DNA from: Plantago major
Taxonomy: Eukaryota; Streptophyta; Magnoliopsida; Lamiales; Plantaginaceae
Length of the DNA stretch: 64,000 nucleotides
Assembly (NCBI GenBank): GCA_026545765.1
Contig: CM048842.1
Span: 20,424,667-20,488,666, forward strand
Direction: 5' to 3'
The position numbers and the translations under genes were made by a program. The notes under the pieces are model-generated. The model was not told the origin of the DNA, did not search any database, and saw only the letters and a list, made by a program, of their open reading frames with translations. Of the stretch, positions 10,961-23,059 are shown piece after piece; the stretch's first letter is position 1; each line of letters opens with the position of its first letter.

Positions 10961-12452
10961 TGACAAGCCTCGGCAAAAACTATCGTCGTTGAAAGAAAGT
11001 TTCACCAAGTCCACCAAGGATTATCAAAATTATAATATCAAACCAAATCCAAATTATATACTATTAGATTTAGTATAGCGGAAGTTGACTCGAGAGGTCG
11101 GTCTCTCGGGGATAACGATCGATTCAGTTGCTAAATAAATGGTTGTCTCTATTCTAATTGCGATAAAGTAAACAGATGATTTGTTTGGATCTTTCAAATA
11201 ACAAATAAGAAGCAATTATCAAATAATAAGAGTAAAGCAAATATAACACAAATAACTAACAAGTAATCAAATAATTCAAACATGTAAGTATTAACCTTCA
11301 CTTTGAAAACTTGTTTATATCAGGAATCACAGTTAGCAACGGATACGGTTGAAGAGCATGTAGGTTACATACCATAAACCAAGACGTAGTTGGTAAAGAT
11401 ACCCCACGTATACTACCTTATAGCTCAATGTCACTTTAGGCTAGTTCGACATCAATCCTCAGGCAGATAAACAACATATAGACACGGTTGTCAACTCCTA
11501 AACTAGTGCAAAGATCATTCGTGACTCAATGGCAATCACAAAATAAACATATCTTAAAATAAACAACACATGAAATTAAAGAACATCAACGTGCAACCAA
11601 CATAAAAAAAAAACTAAAAGTATTCCATCATATAAACAGTGTAACAATAAAATCAAGGCTAATCCTTACATAAGTAAATTAGCCTAGCATGTTGAAAAGA
11701 AAATAAACAAAGTTTTGTTGAGAAATCATGATTAAAACAATTAAACCGTTAGAATATTGCGAGTGTCGACTCTTCGTTTCTCTTCCCCTAATCTCTCGAA
11801 CTTAATTTAGGTCTTCAATGGTTGCTGGATTGAATCTTCAAATTAGGTTCTTCTTTTTTTCTATTGACGAATGAGTTCAAACCCTACCTTCGTTGTTGTC
11901 GTGGTTATGATTGTGGTGGCTCTTGTGTTGTATATCCTTCTTTGTGACTTGGGGGTGGTCATGTAGTGTGCAAACCCTCAAAATTTTGTGCATCACAGCC
12001 CCAAGAAGTAGTGGATCCATGGGCCAAAACGTGTAGAGAAGTAACGGGCTCATTCTGGCGGACATTGGGCTCACTGCGGCCGCAGAGCTCGGCTGCATGC
12101 TCCCCCTTTGCAATTTCTCTTCCGGGCCATTTTCGAACTCTGTTATCTTGAGAAGTGGTCTTCTACAATATTTTAGTACTTTGAAATAGCTTTGCAACGG
12201 TTTGTCACCTGCCTCCATTGGATTCTCATAGCTCATTGTACGGTTTAAAGTTCGTTGATTGCTACATTATCGGATTCGCGATAAATATCTCGTTTTTGTA
12301 TAGAAAATCGTGCAAATCCTCCAAAACTCAATCATCACCTACAAAATGAGCAAGAAACTGGTAATTGACTATAATTGATGTAAATAACAATGAATACGAG
12401 TAAAAACTAGGGGTAAAACATGCGTAGAAAGCAACATATTAAGTACTCATCA
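10961..12452 (-). repeat. 5' LTR of element E, 1492 bp
   Basis: On the minus strand it opens TGATGAGTACTTAATATG and closes GCCGAGGCTTGTCA, with the PBS seven bases beyond. The TGATGA start is shared with the LTRs of elements A, B, C and D. A perfect 12-bp palindrome, CTGCGGCCGCAG, lies at 12074-12085, about 370 bp into the LTR, comparable to the GC palindromes of the other families. Bases 12453-12457 (TAAAG) would be one arm of the target duplication. Confidence 0.82.
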
Positions 12453-13454
12453 TAAAGCCTAGCCGGCGTGAAGGTCTTCCAATCTCTATCTTTGTTACAA
12501 TTGCATTGCTGGAGTATCTCCTCATATGACCTTCTGTAGTTGTCTCTTCTTCATCTTCAAGGGCATTGGTGCTTGATCTTGACTATAATAGAGGACTTAA
12601 TTTGAATAAGTTGCGAAAGAGGGTCTTCTCAGCTTCATCTCAACCTTGACAATGAATACATCTTTGGGGCTAGGGACTTGTTGAGACAGTCGTTTTAGTT
12701 AGATGAAGTCCTCAATGGGATTTACAATGGATTTTTATATGCACACCAATTCTTCAAGGGTCCTGAAAACTTCCCACATTATTAAAAAAGAAAGAGACCG
12801 CACACCAAGAAATAATAAAAAAAATCTTAACTTTGCACACAAATTATACATTTTACCATTTTTTATTTAATTTTCATTATTTAATTTATTTATTTTTATT
12901 TTTTTTCATTATTTATGATAATTTTTCACCTAAAATTAAGTTACCCAGGATGTTATCCGGACGGAAGGAATTACAATTTTTGATAAATAAAGTAGAACAA
13001 TTCATTAGTAGAAGAGCATGCGAGATTTAGATACAATAGGAAAAACAAACTGGTAATAACAATGTTCAAAAGCTGATTTGCTCTAGAAATCATCCCAAAA
13101 CCATTTCAATCTAAATCTCTCCGTCGATAATTCTAATCTCTCCGTTCTGTAAATCTGTAGCCGGACATGAAATTGAAGCCGCATTCCTTCTATTGATCTC
13201 TTAATTCTTTTGTTTCTGCTAATTGCCGACAAAAATTATGACATCCTACAATGTTTCTGCTCTGGGACAAAAGATGCAACAAAGTAACCTATGTAGAAAA
13301 TACACCATTGCCAAAAGCACCCAATGCTCAAGAAACCTAACCATATATTGTTTGCTCATGAGGAGTGAATTTCCCAGTTTTCAATGTGTATATCTATGCA
13401 TTAATAATGGCCACAAAACTTCCAAGGAGTAGCCTAAACATGCAAGCTTTCAAA
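12453..13454. other. Host spacer between element E and the dihydrouridine synthase gene
   Basis: I see no confident gene. Minus-strand 12600-12470 is open and codon-like (it contains ALEDEEETTTEGHMRR), possibly an old gene or element fragment. 12830-12930 is almost pure A/T. The 3' UTR and polyadenylation region of the neighbouring minus-strand gene should occupy roughly 13230-13454. Confidence 0.4.
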
Positions 13455-16400
13455 CTAGGCATATAAGAGCTCCTCCTCTCTCACTGAATATGGAAGGGGT
13501 AGCAGATTCTTGGAATTAGCAAAGACGTCAGGAAAGCTTATAGGCGCCTGGACGATAGGTGAATCCAAGACCGAGTCTGGAATGGCCATCAAGGTCTCGT
13601 CAAAAAAGGCCTTGACTGTCTACAAGATTCAGAAAACATGTGAATTGAAGGCAAAGTAGAAAACCACACCCTTCTGAAAAATAACGAGTCGATTAATGCA
13701 ATTTGTTGCAACAACACTGGCTGGACTGGTGGTTGGAGACTTGGGAGTGTGTAACAGGTGAATGCATGAATGCAGCATTTATTACCACGCACAATCTCAG
13801 GCTTATGAAAACATAATCAACTAATCAAGTACCTTGCAGTGCAGAAATGCAGCATCAGCTTTCCGCTTAAAAAGACCAGTTCCAGGCTCCGAATAGAATA
13901 ATCCAAGCAAAGGCTACATGTATGTTTCAGTGTACAACAATTATGAGCTCGAACTGGAAATAACTGAATGCTTAACAAAGCAATATTCACTAAAGAGAAA
14001 ATATAAAAACATGAACTGAAACCGAAAGTTATTAAATTGTACATACTTTCATAACTTCGCGAATATTTGGATTAGGTCCATATATTCCCAAGACTGAATC
14101 ACAATACACCTGATACTTTTTGATGACCTAAACAGAAGTAGATTGAGATTAGTAGATGCTAGCGGTCTGGATAAACTTACTAAGCTACCAACCTGTCTTC
14201 GAGTTAGACTGCTAACAGGTGCCCCATATACAGCACTATCAACATGTCCCAAAAGATTCCAGGGGCTGCAAAAGGTAATTTCACTATCAAGTAGTGATGA
14301 CAAACCTAAACTCAAAAGCTTTTGCTAGTTGACAGAATGAGCTGATAATCAGATTACACCCATCAATATACAAGTGCAACTCATACATTCACTGTTTCAT
14401 AGGTTACTTTTGAAAGTGAAGGACTACGAATTGAAGGAAAACTTGAGAACTTGGACAAAATTCTCCATATTAATCAATAATTATTAAAAATTCAGAAGAT
14501 TAGAACCCAACTTATAGACTATAAACTAAACCTAAACAAGGAAACAAAAAACAACTAGAATACTATATTTAAATATAAACTAGCAACTATTTTGACATAC
14601 GAAATATATTATAATATGAAGAAACCTAAAGTACAAAATAAAATTTTAAATTTCTAATATTAAAAGATACTCCCTCATTTTATATCAGTTCTCTAACAGT
14701 CCCTCCCTTCACTTCATTTACATCAGAATAAGTAACAAAACTAGAGAGTGAATATCTCAGAGAAACCTAAAGTACAAAATGAAATTTTAAATTTCTAATA
14801 TTAAAAGATACTCCCTCATTTTATATCAGTTCTCCCTCCCTCCCTCAATTACACACCTTCTATTCGTTCTCTCTCATAATTCAACACTTATTCATAAATT
14901 TTGTTCAAAAAGCAAATGGAAAGCTTTGGTGGAATGGAGAAAGTATAAAGAAAAAGTCTTCTTTAGAGCCTTGGAACCTCAGTGAACCCTTCTCATTTGC
15001 AACCATCACCTGGCATCTCCCTCACGTAAGAGGTCAAATAAGTTCAGTGTCATATGACAACTATAAAGTAAAGTTGCAGTGCATAAATGAATGTCTATGG
15101 TTTGAAAAACAAGGGGGACTAAATAGGTATCAAATAGGCAAATTTATACTCTTTATAAGCCGCACGTCCAACCATAACCCCGTAAGCACCTTCTGCTCGT
15201 GCCGCATTTACCTAAAAGATAAAATGTCAGTGAGTATATAAAACAAGGTTTGCAGCTTAATACAAACTTATTGACTTTTAATTATAATAGTTCTGGAAAC
15301 CAGAAAGCAGCTTCAATAAAAAACCAGCTGTCCACACACACACAGCTGATGGAACTGAAAGGTTTCAAGATACAAGGCATCACAACGCAAAAGTATGATC
15401 TAGAAGACATAGTTTCATGAATATAGAAACTTCTCATTCTTTTCAATCTTAATTGACAGATTCAAAAAAGCGGAACCAAATGGGAGGATTTTCGTTTCAA
15501 AATTATAACTTCAGAGTTATCCATTTTTTCTAAAAATTAAATGACGTAAAATATTCCAAACCACCAGGAATTACATGTTTCCAATGCGAAAGGAATAAAG
15601 GAGACATGAAATCGAGCCACACTAGGAAGATGCTTTTAATAAACGAAAATCCGTGTAAAAGCATGCAACACAACACAGAAACTCTATTTGGTTGACCTCA
15701 GAGTTCTCATATGTATATTAAAACCATACAGAAACTCAAAACCATATTTCACATGGCAATGTGTTGCACACATGCAAAATACAGGCACAAGTTCGCAACA
15801 CTGTCGTTTGGATGTAATTTGATGAATTCGGACATTACCTCATCAATTGTATTTATCCCTCCATTAATCGTGAATTGCAGATCAGGAAAATCACGTACCA
15901 GAGCATAGTAATACTCGTATCTGTAATATGTTGAGGCAGAAATCAGACACATTGATTAATATAACTAACAAAGCTACTAACAGAGATAATTTAAACATGG
16001 CACACAAACTGACTATAATAATGAAACAAGCTAAAACACATACTTCAGAGGAGGAATAGATCTATTTTCCTTGGGGCTAAGTCCATTAAGCAATGCCTTT
16101 CTTGAATGTATGATGAAATGCTTTGTTGGTGATTGTGATGAAACTTTATGTATAAAATCACCTGCAGAAAATAGAAGACGATCACTGAGTATAAAAGCCC
16201 GGAACACAGTCACTTCCAAGACATGTAGAACAAGCAAAAATAAATCGTATTGACAATTTCTTTCTTCAAATGCACAAAATCTCTTGGGGAATTCAATGAA
16301 AGCAATTCTTTCTTTTCCTTTCCTTTCCAGAAGGAAGGATGAATTGAGAGAGGTGCTCAATGCCCACTCAAATCTTTATTTCATCGTGGATCATTTACCA

Positions 16401-17444
16401 TCCTATTCCCTCCTCGAATAAAACTCATAAAACCTCTACTAATCTAGTTTCTTTCAAGAAAGCAGCGGAAGAACTTACACAACTCATTATATGAATCGTG
16501 GTTATCCACACCAATACGGCATTTGACACTAACTGGAACATTTGAATTTGCAGCAATGACACACATGGCATCTGCAACAAACTTCCCTTGACAAATATAA
16601 AATATGCAAATCAGAGCTGAGTCCAACAAACCATTTCTGATTTAATTAAACTTAATTGCACACCATTTCCCAACCTTTGGATCGAGCATAAGTCGCGCAC
16701 CAAAACACCCTTTTCCAGCAACCTTTGGGCTTGGACAACCACAGCTGTTGCATAACTTCCACACATGAGTAATACAAAGGAGCCAACACGGAAGGACAAA
16801 ATCCAAAAAACAGTTTGTAACAAGAGAACTAACTTAAAATTGATCTCATCGTATCCATAAGGGGCTGCAAGTTGAGTAGCTTTGGCAAGGTTACCCAAGT
16901 CACTTCCCCCAATCTGGAGAACTATAGGATGTTGCTCTTGACCAAAAGCTAAATATTTATCCTGGTTATGGCAGAGAAAATAGATGAACTTCAGATGCCA
17001 TGAGTAAATCAAATGGTGCCAAACTAAAATTATTAGATCTTTTCATGTGCTTGCTTACCAAGTTTCCCTTCTGATACACTATGGTTTCCGCAGCAATCAT
17101 TTCGGTGTACAGCCAGGAATGTTTTGAAATAAGGCGAGCCAAAGTCCTATAGTGGTTGTCAGTGAACTCCATCATTGGAGCAATACTGCACATCAAAGTC
17201 CCAGTTAACTAAAGCAATATGATACCACGGACCACTTATGTTAAGAAAACAAGTTTCACCTGAACCAAGGGGGAGAGTCGCGAGGAGCAACCATCATTGC
17301 CTGTTGATTACAAAAGAACTTGAGACTATTGCGGCATAATTTCCTTGGTTTCGAAGAATTTCCATAGATTAAGTTGGACGGCAATCTGCCATGATTTTTC
17401 AGGGTTAAAGAAGCAAACAAAGTATGCCCAGCAGACTTGATCAT
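13455..17444 (-). CDS. tRNA-dihydrouridine(20/20a) synthase-like protein, 12 exons, 424 aa
   Basis: FMN-dependent enzyme that reduces uridine to dihydrouridine in the tRNA D-loop. Exons on the minus strand: 17444-17260, 17185-17059, 16961-16834, 16744-16675, 16581-16479, 16161-16044, 15920-15839, 15211-15150, 14265-14193, 14127-14047, 13913-13833, 13619-13455. All introns are GT-AG, phases agree, and the 1275 nt give 424 residues with no stop. Motifs: [18 protein letters not shown] (from about 63), NCGCPSPKV with the expected catalytic Cys150, VKCRIGVD (Lys190), HSRKA (His223), TINGGI (264-265) and GVMVGRAA (282-288). These are DusA-type signatures in the usual order. Residues 1-50 are basic and Ser-rich, so an organellar transit peptide is possible. 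A second start, Met50-Met51, would give a cytosolic form. This is the only intact host gene here. Confidence 0.95.
14621..14842. repeat. 78-bp direct repeat and possible MITE remnant in intron 8
   Basis: The block beginning GAAACCTAAAGTACAAAAT at 14621 recurs at 14762 (offset 141). Both copies end in TACTCCCTCATTTTATATCAG. That ending and the region near 14925-14945 (GGTGGAATGGAGAAAGTATA on the plus strand) loosely resemble opposed ends of a Stowaway-like MITE, but the inverted match is poor. It lies wholly inside the intron between exons 8 and 9. Confidence 0.5.
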
Positions 17445-18934
17445 CCCTCTAAGTGGTGCCCTCTCATGTACCTATCCATTCGATAGAAACCGAAATCACA
17501 CAAGAGGATGGAATGCTGACCATGTTGAGAGTAACCCTAAAACAAAAAGGGTGTGGTTTAAACGCATAACACTTTTTAACATATTGTAAAAACTCTTTCT
17601 TTATTAGAATACTAGAAGTGGTCCTTTTTTTTGTCATGAAACCCTCCAAACACAAATCTTTTAAAGTTTATTCGATATCTTGTTCGGATGATGAAATTAA
17701 TTTGAATAAACACACTTTGAGGTTTCTTTAGGTAGAATATTAATTTTTCAAAGTTAATGGACTATTTTGTGAACTATTATAATTGTGGTATTATTTACAA
17801 TATGTAAAAATAGTGTCTTGCTTCCGTTTTGTAAAAAGTGTCATGCGTTTAACATTCCAGAACAAAGTATAAGGTATAGCTATGGATGCAAAACTCTATT
17901 TGGGAAAGTTGTGCCCTCTTAGTTACCGCAGTAGTACAGCAACAGAACAATGGTTGGCTACATAATTCCAGAAACTTTAGATGCTGTACCTTAAAAAAGA
18001 TATGAAGGTCTTATTAACAACATTGTCTCCGTAATTGGCTACTACTACACCAAATTCCTACAAACGAATATGCACGAAGGATACTCAGTTAATAACCTGG
18101 AGTGACTAATAGTTGTGAAATCCAAGATTTAATATGAAGCATCATAAGTGAGACATAAAAGTTAGGTGAATCTAAAATCGAAAATCTAGTTGTAGGGGAA
18201 CTGAATTGTTTCAAAGCTAGGTCAATCAAACGTATACAAAAAGGCTAATTTCGGTTCTCAGAAAGAGGAAAATCAGACGTATGTATAAAAGTTTAAAGTA
18301 ATGACAGAGTTGAAGTACCGAAGAGCTTCGCCGGCCGGAGTTACAGCTCAGCTCGGTTTGCGGCTAAGGACTCTTCTTCTTCTTCTTAATGTGTGTACCT
18401 AGCCCTCAAGGTGTATCCTAATTCCTAACGTTTGTTTGTAATCACATATTTATTTATATATACTCCTCCATATTCCGTCCCACAAAAGGTATTCACTGAA
18501 AGCTCCAAGTAGGCTCGACGCCTGCTCAAAATTCGTTCCCGTATGAGAACGGATAACAACAATCTACAACAATCGAGCCAACGACTATAAGAAAAGGCAC
18601 TTCGCCTCCCGGGGGTTCAGGTTCGAAGAGAGAGGAGACTTTATGGAAGCAGCATTTTGGTGGAGGATCTTCTTCCGGACCCCACGTTCCGCCCTCCTTC
18701 GATTGATCATGCCGACTGAGGCATACTACGGGCGGTAAATCTACAACTTTATCTTGTTATTTATTCTATATGTTAAGGTCTAGCTATTGAATAGGTTTTG
18801 GGGGGGGGGGGGGAAGTTGTATGCTTTAGATTAAATGCCTCGGTATGTTTTATTTACGCTGCCTTGTATATATTTGTATATATGTGTTTTTTCTTTTTTT
18901 TTTTTTAGTTTGGAGGTATTGAGTGGTATGTTAG
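17445..18934. other. Upstream region of the dihydrouridine synthase gene and spacer to element D
   Basis: The 5' UTR and promoter of the minus-strand gene should lie here. A CT-rich plus-strand stretch near 18370-18390 and the GC-richer 18310-18360 could mark the transcription start area. No other gene is visible. A 14-G run sits at 18800-18813 and a T-rich tract at about 18888-18906. Small ORFs here lack any motif. Confidence 0.45.
18528..18620 (+). repeat. Fragment of a C/D-type element
   Basis: The text from ATTCGTTCCCGTATGAGAAC to GAGCCAACGACTATAAGAAAAGG matches the gag stop and post-stop region of elements C (38866-38930) and D (minus, 22050-21990). The following GCCTCCCGGG is the reverse complement of the CCCGGGAGGC expected next, so the fragment is rearranged exactly at the conserved stem-loop. 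Confidence 0.6.
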
Positions 18935-20395
18935 TGATGTGCTCAAATTATTACTTATAAAATAAGTAGTCAAGCAGTGTTATAGACAGACACAACTAAA
19001 CCAAAGGATCATTCTCTCATAGAACTAATCAGCAATTGCAAAGTTATGGAGTACAGATAAACAAAATCAGAAAAAAAAACAATTATGATCAGGAATATTT
19101 GTTCTACTTCTTCTAGCTAATCGAAAGTAGAAAACCTAGGCATCTCTAGCACAGTTAATGGAAAGTATGAACACAATAGTTAAGCTCAGGATAAATATGT
19201 TTACGGGAATGTACTTACCACCTGCTTATGGTGATTCACACATTGTCACAGTTAGGATGTCCAATATCAGCAAAATCAATCTTAACCAATTAGTTTTCGA
19301 AAGTTTAGATTAACGTAATTATCTGATTGTCAGACAGATAATCCTTGAACAAACAATTAGAGGATTTTAGCGATCTAATTTCACAAGTTATTACGAAGAT
19401 GTTTTATCTAGGTTAACTCCCGTGTGAATCGAATCCATAGCAACAAACCCTAACATACAAAATCCTTTACTTCACTACTGCGTTCATACAAGAATTAGCT
19501 AATTAACGACATTGTAGAAGCATGCAAATCCATTCTCACATGAATACACATAAGATTGAAGGAGACGAAGAATCAAGCATAAACAATCAATCAAGTTGTC
19601 AAATTGAAAGAAGATACGCAATAGAATATCGAATTCTAACCTCCAAACGTGAATTCGTGAATCAAACACACGATTACAAGTCAATAGCTAAATCCCCAAG
19701 TGTACAAGATTAAATCTAGGGTTCTTAGAACCCCCCCCCCCCCCCCCCCCCAAATTAGGTTTAGAATAAAGAATCTAAGAAAATAGAGTACGCACTATAT
19801 ACTTACTTTATTTAATTATAAGTATATCTGAAGTAAAGGTGAAAGAAATCTATTTAAAGGAGAAAAACGAGCAAAAAATTGCCAAAATCTCGACCAAAAG
19901 ACCCGGGACGCGTCCTGGAAGTTCTGTGACGCATCCCAGATTCCTGTGTCACTAAATCTTCTCTAGATGCCTGTACAGGCCGAATTTGGCCATGCTTCTC
20001 GTATGAAAGTTGTAGCTCTTTGAATTATCTACGCGTGGCCACTGAAATCAGGTCAATCGGACATCTTATGAGAGAGTTATGGCCAAAATTGCTAGACTGC
20101 TCCGTAAGTTTCACTTTTTCGCAGTCTCGCTTAAATGACTCTAAAATTTTCGTCCGAACTCCGAATCCACTTCCGTTTTTGCCATTTTGCTCCAATTTCA
20201 AATCTATAGATTCATTTCTAAATTTCCAAAATCGTCATTTTTACTCCGATTTTCACCTAAAAACACGACAATCTGCAAACACAACTAAAACACGAAAAAC
20301 ATGAAAAAGCACAAGAAACACTATAAAATACTAACAAAGACTTACAAAAACACGGTAAAAAAGACATGATGAACCTCTAAATTATGGTCTCATCA
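18935..20395 (-). repeat. Element D 3' LTR, 1461 bp
   Basis: On the minus strand it starts TGATGAGACCATAATTTAG and ends GAGCACATCA. It matches 23060-24347 along that copy's length. It contains a 21-C homopolymer at 19731-19751 where the other LTR has only a short C run, and fewer GGGACGCGTCC palindrome units (19905-19915 intact, the next decayed). A 50-bp segment after 19760 is absent from the partner. Confidence 0.92.
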
Positions 20396-20433
20396 AACTC
20401 CCCAGACCGAACCTTTGCTCGTCCTCGAGCAAA
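20396..20433 (-). other. Pre-LTR stem-loop and purine tract of element D
   Basis: The minus strand has TTTGCTCG-AGGA-CGAGCAAA (20433-20414). Then come 18 nt containing the GGTCTGGGGAGTT purine tract that primes plus-strand synthesis, then the LTR. The same stem, loop and spacing occur in C. Confidence 0.7.
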
Positions 20434-21965
20434 CAAATAGCTTAGACTCAACTAGACTCTAACCACGTAAACACACAAAATTAGTTAAACATCCAAGCTT
20501 CCGAATCTACCATTGCAAGCAGTAAACCCAAATGATGCAAATATTTTGAACTTTCGCTAAGGTTGGTAGAAAATCATGTAGAAATCACACAAGTTCGTTT
20601 CCAAAGTAAATAAGACTTATGTCTAGCTCGATAATCCCTCACAGGTGATTAACTAGTTACTCTCTCTCATTTCTGGAAGTGTCCAACAAAGGTATACACT
20701 CAAAACAAAAGTCTAGGTGGTGACTTTCATCACAAGATGCCATAACTCTTTTATGCTAATGTACTCAATTCGTCAAGTCGAGAGGGACTTCAACACACGA
20801 CATAGGTAAAGAAATAAAATGAAAGACTAACTGCTACTCTCCTTTTTTGATTTTTTTTATTTTGCATACTATTTTTTAACCTTTAAAAATGATCTGCATA
20901 CTTTATTGCTTGGCCTCATTGGGTTCTTTTTATCTCAATTTTTTGCAGGTGTCTGTTTTACCGATAATTTTCACTTTTGTGCGTGTCAGTTTGGTGTACA
21001 TGCCATCAATCTCACGGACATGTAGCTTTTAGGCCACGCCAGTATGTGGTAGTATTTGAAACACGCCTAACACGACTAACGGTGATCAATTAAGACCACA
21101 GATCCACCCCGAGACTTTTCTAAATATTTTTGAGAAACAGCAGAAAGACTCACAAATCAAATACAAAATGGCTCCAGTAAAACAAAGAGTGGTCGCAAGG
21201 ATAAAAACTCTCCTCCCCAAACCTGTTCCTTGGAACGGGTTGGGAAAATAGGATTGGAAAACTTGTCGTTCGTCATCCTCAACTACTAAGAGTACACATA
21301 AGTATGGAGTGGCGCAATAACTTAACAAAGGAATTGCTCAACCTAGTAATCACACAAACAAATGCCGGTATAATATTTTTTCATAGGCTATTAGGCTTCT
21401 CACAGCTTTTGGACTACAGAGCTAACCAGACTTCTTATTTACAGAGGAAACGAACTTGGAAAATTTCTAGCCTAATTACCACTACTAATTAACAATCACT
21501 CAAAAGTAAGCATCAAGCAGGTTTAACACTAGCAATGGATGTCCGACTTGGAAGTTTAACTGGGACTCAAAAAGAAAAAGTTCAAAAATAGGCCAAAAAT
21601 TGGACGGAGTCCAAAAAGACTCTAACTAGAATACTAAAACGAAAAGTAAAAGGAGGAAAAGAAAACAATCACATAAAAGTGGCTAACATACCACCCCACA
21701 TAGACAGAAAATAAGGCACACAGGCCACACATAGACATGCAACCCTATGTGGCTCACCGACCACCACTAGAAAAGCAGTAAAAAACATATAGAAAACACA
21801 TAAATTCCCTCCCCAAACCTAAACTCTAGCTTGTCCTCGAGCTTTGAATTTAAGCAAGGAGAAAGGAAACACAGATTGCAGATATGTAATAGGTGAAAAA
21901 ATAGAGAAAACAAAAGATGTCACCATTTATTACTACCTACTAAAATAATAAAGATGAAACTTACC

Positions 21966-21983
21966 CCCGGGTTGCCTCCCGGG
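21966..21983 (-). ncRNA. Post-stop stem-loop of element D
   Basis: The minus strand reads CCCGGG-AGGCAA-CCCGGG and starts 46 nt after the gag stop (22032-22030). It is identical to the copy in C and differs from that in A only by paired changes in the stem. It is proposed as an RNA element because of the covariation, and is not a known ncRNA class. Confidence 0.55.
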
Positions 21984-22029
21984 AAGCGCTTTTTATTATA
22001 GTCGTTGTCTCGATTTCCGAGGTATGCTG

Positions 22030-22895
22030 CTATCCATTATCAAACGGGAACGAGTCCTTTGCATCCTTCCCGGTATCCTCAAGCTTTTGGGAGCCATCCT
22101 TAGCTCCTCTCCTCAAGCTCTCCAATAGGTCCCTAATTCCCTGCAGACAAGAATTAAACAAATAAGTAGAATCAAAACCTAAAAAATAACCTAAGGGAAT
22201 AGGGGACAAATAAAAAGAAAAGAAAGGATCGAAACTCCCTTGGTAAATGTCTGTGCAGTGGCTCTCAAGGACGAAGAAATCCTGAGTCTGGATGGTAGCA
22301 TGTGTAACAGCTATGGAAGGGAGTGAAAGAGCATCCTCTAAAATCTCGTCATCAGATACTTCCTCCGTGCATCCTTCGTCGATCTACAAAATAATAGAAG
22401 AGTCTAATTCAAGTGTCGTTGTAGAGCAAGACAAGTCGAGGTCTACAACTAACCATCCTCTGAACACTTCTCAGGTGCTCCAGGTTCAGTAGAGACCTCT
22501 GGTGGAGAAACCGTGTAGCGGGATTTCCATCCCCCCCGTACCAGGAGAATACCTCTCTACAAAAGAATTAGCTACCTCACACCAAGAGTCAATTGACCCC
22601 TTAGGTGCTTCGGTAAGCCAATTTCTAGCTGACCCCTCCAAGGCTCCATCAAACATCCTCATGCAAAGCTGCTCTTCTGAAAGAAAAATCTCGTCTTCAT
22701 TCTCATGCGGGATCCTTAGCACACCATCCTCGAATGCCTCTAAGAATCTCTGAACATCACCATATCATCGAACTTGGTAAGAATGGAGTAGTAAGCAGTG
22801 TTCATCGAATAATTCCTGGCATCGGCATCCAGCTTTATGCATGGTCTTTTAGGCATGACAAACGAATAAAAGTAATCTCCATATGTCGTTGCCAT
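22030..22895 (-). pseudogene. Gag-derived ORF of element D, frameshifted
   Basis: The minus-strand ATG at 22895 opens MATTYGDYFYSFVMPK and aligns throughout with the intact 287-residue ORF of element C. Shared core: EQLCMRMFDGALEGSARNWL and EVANSFVERYSPGTGG. One G is lost near 22775 and one G gained near 22530, which breaks the frame. The C-terminal part (YQGSFDPFFSFYLSPIPLGYF, then LRRGAKDGSQ) ends at the same FPFDNG-stop as in C. The matrix/capsid-like core is homologous to Athila gag, while the C-terminal part has no known family. Confidence 0.85.
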
Positions 22896-23059
22896 CTCTG
22901 AGCCGTTGCAAAATTACTAGTATCTGCACATAGAAAAACAAAAGCAAAGAGCAGAATCCACAAAAATACAAAAATAAAATAAAATAATTAGAATGCTAAA
23001 AAACCTATACTCCTAAACTAAACAATAGGAATTAGTTCCCCGGCAACTGCGCCAAATTT

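Larger units (their letters stand above)
10222..12452 (-). mobile_element. Athila-type Ty3/gypsy element (element E), 5' end only
   Basis: On the minus strand a long LTR (12452 to 10961) is followed by TGGCGCCGCTGCCGGGA (10953-10937). This matches the tRNA-Asp-type primer binding site of Athila/Tat elements with one C missing. A leader and a decayed gag start follow. The interior is interrupted at 10221 by the copia element, and the other LTR is outside the window. Confidence 0.82.

Noticed and set aside
12470..12620. Minus-strand coding fragment
   Set aside because: About 45 open codons with plausible composition but no recognisable domain or splice context; too weak to call.
18590..18906. 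tRNA-derived SINE (GGTTCGAAGAG resembles a B box, T-rich tail downstream)
   Set aside because: No A box at the right distance, no flanking target duplication, and the upstream part is explained as a C/D-element fragment.
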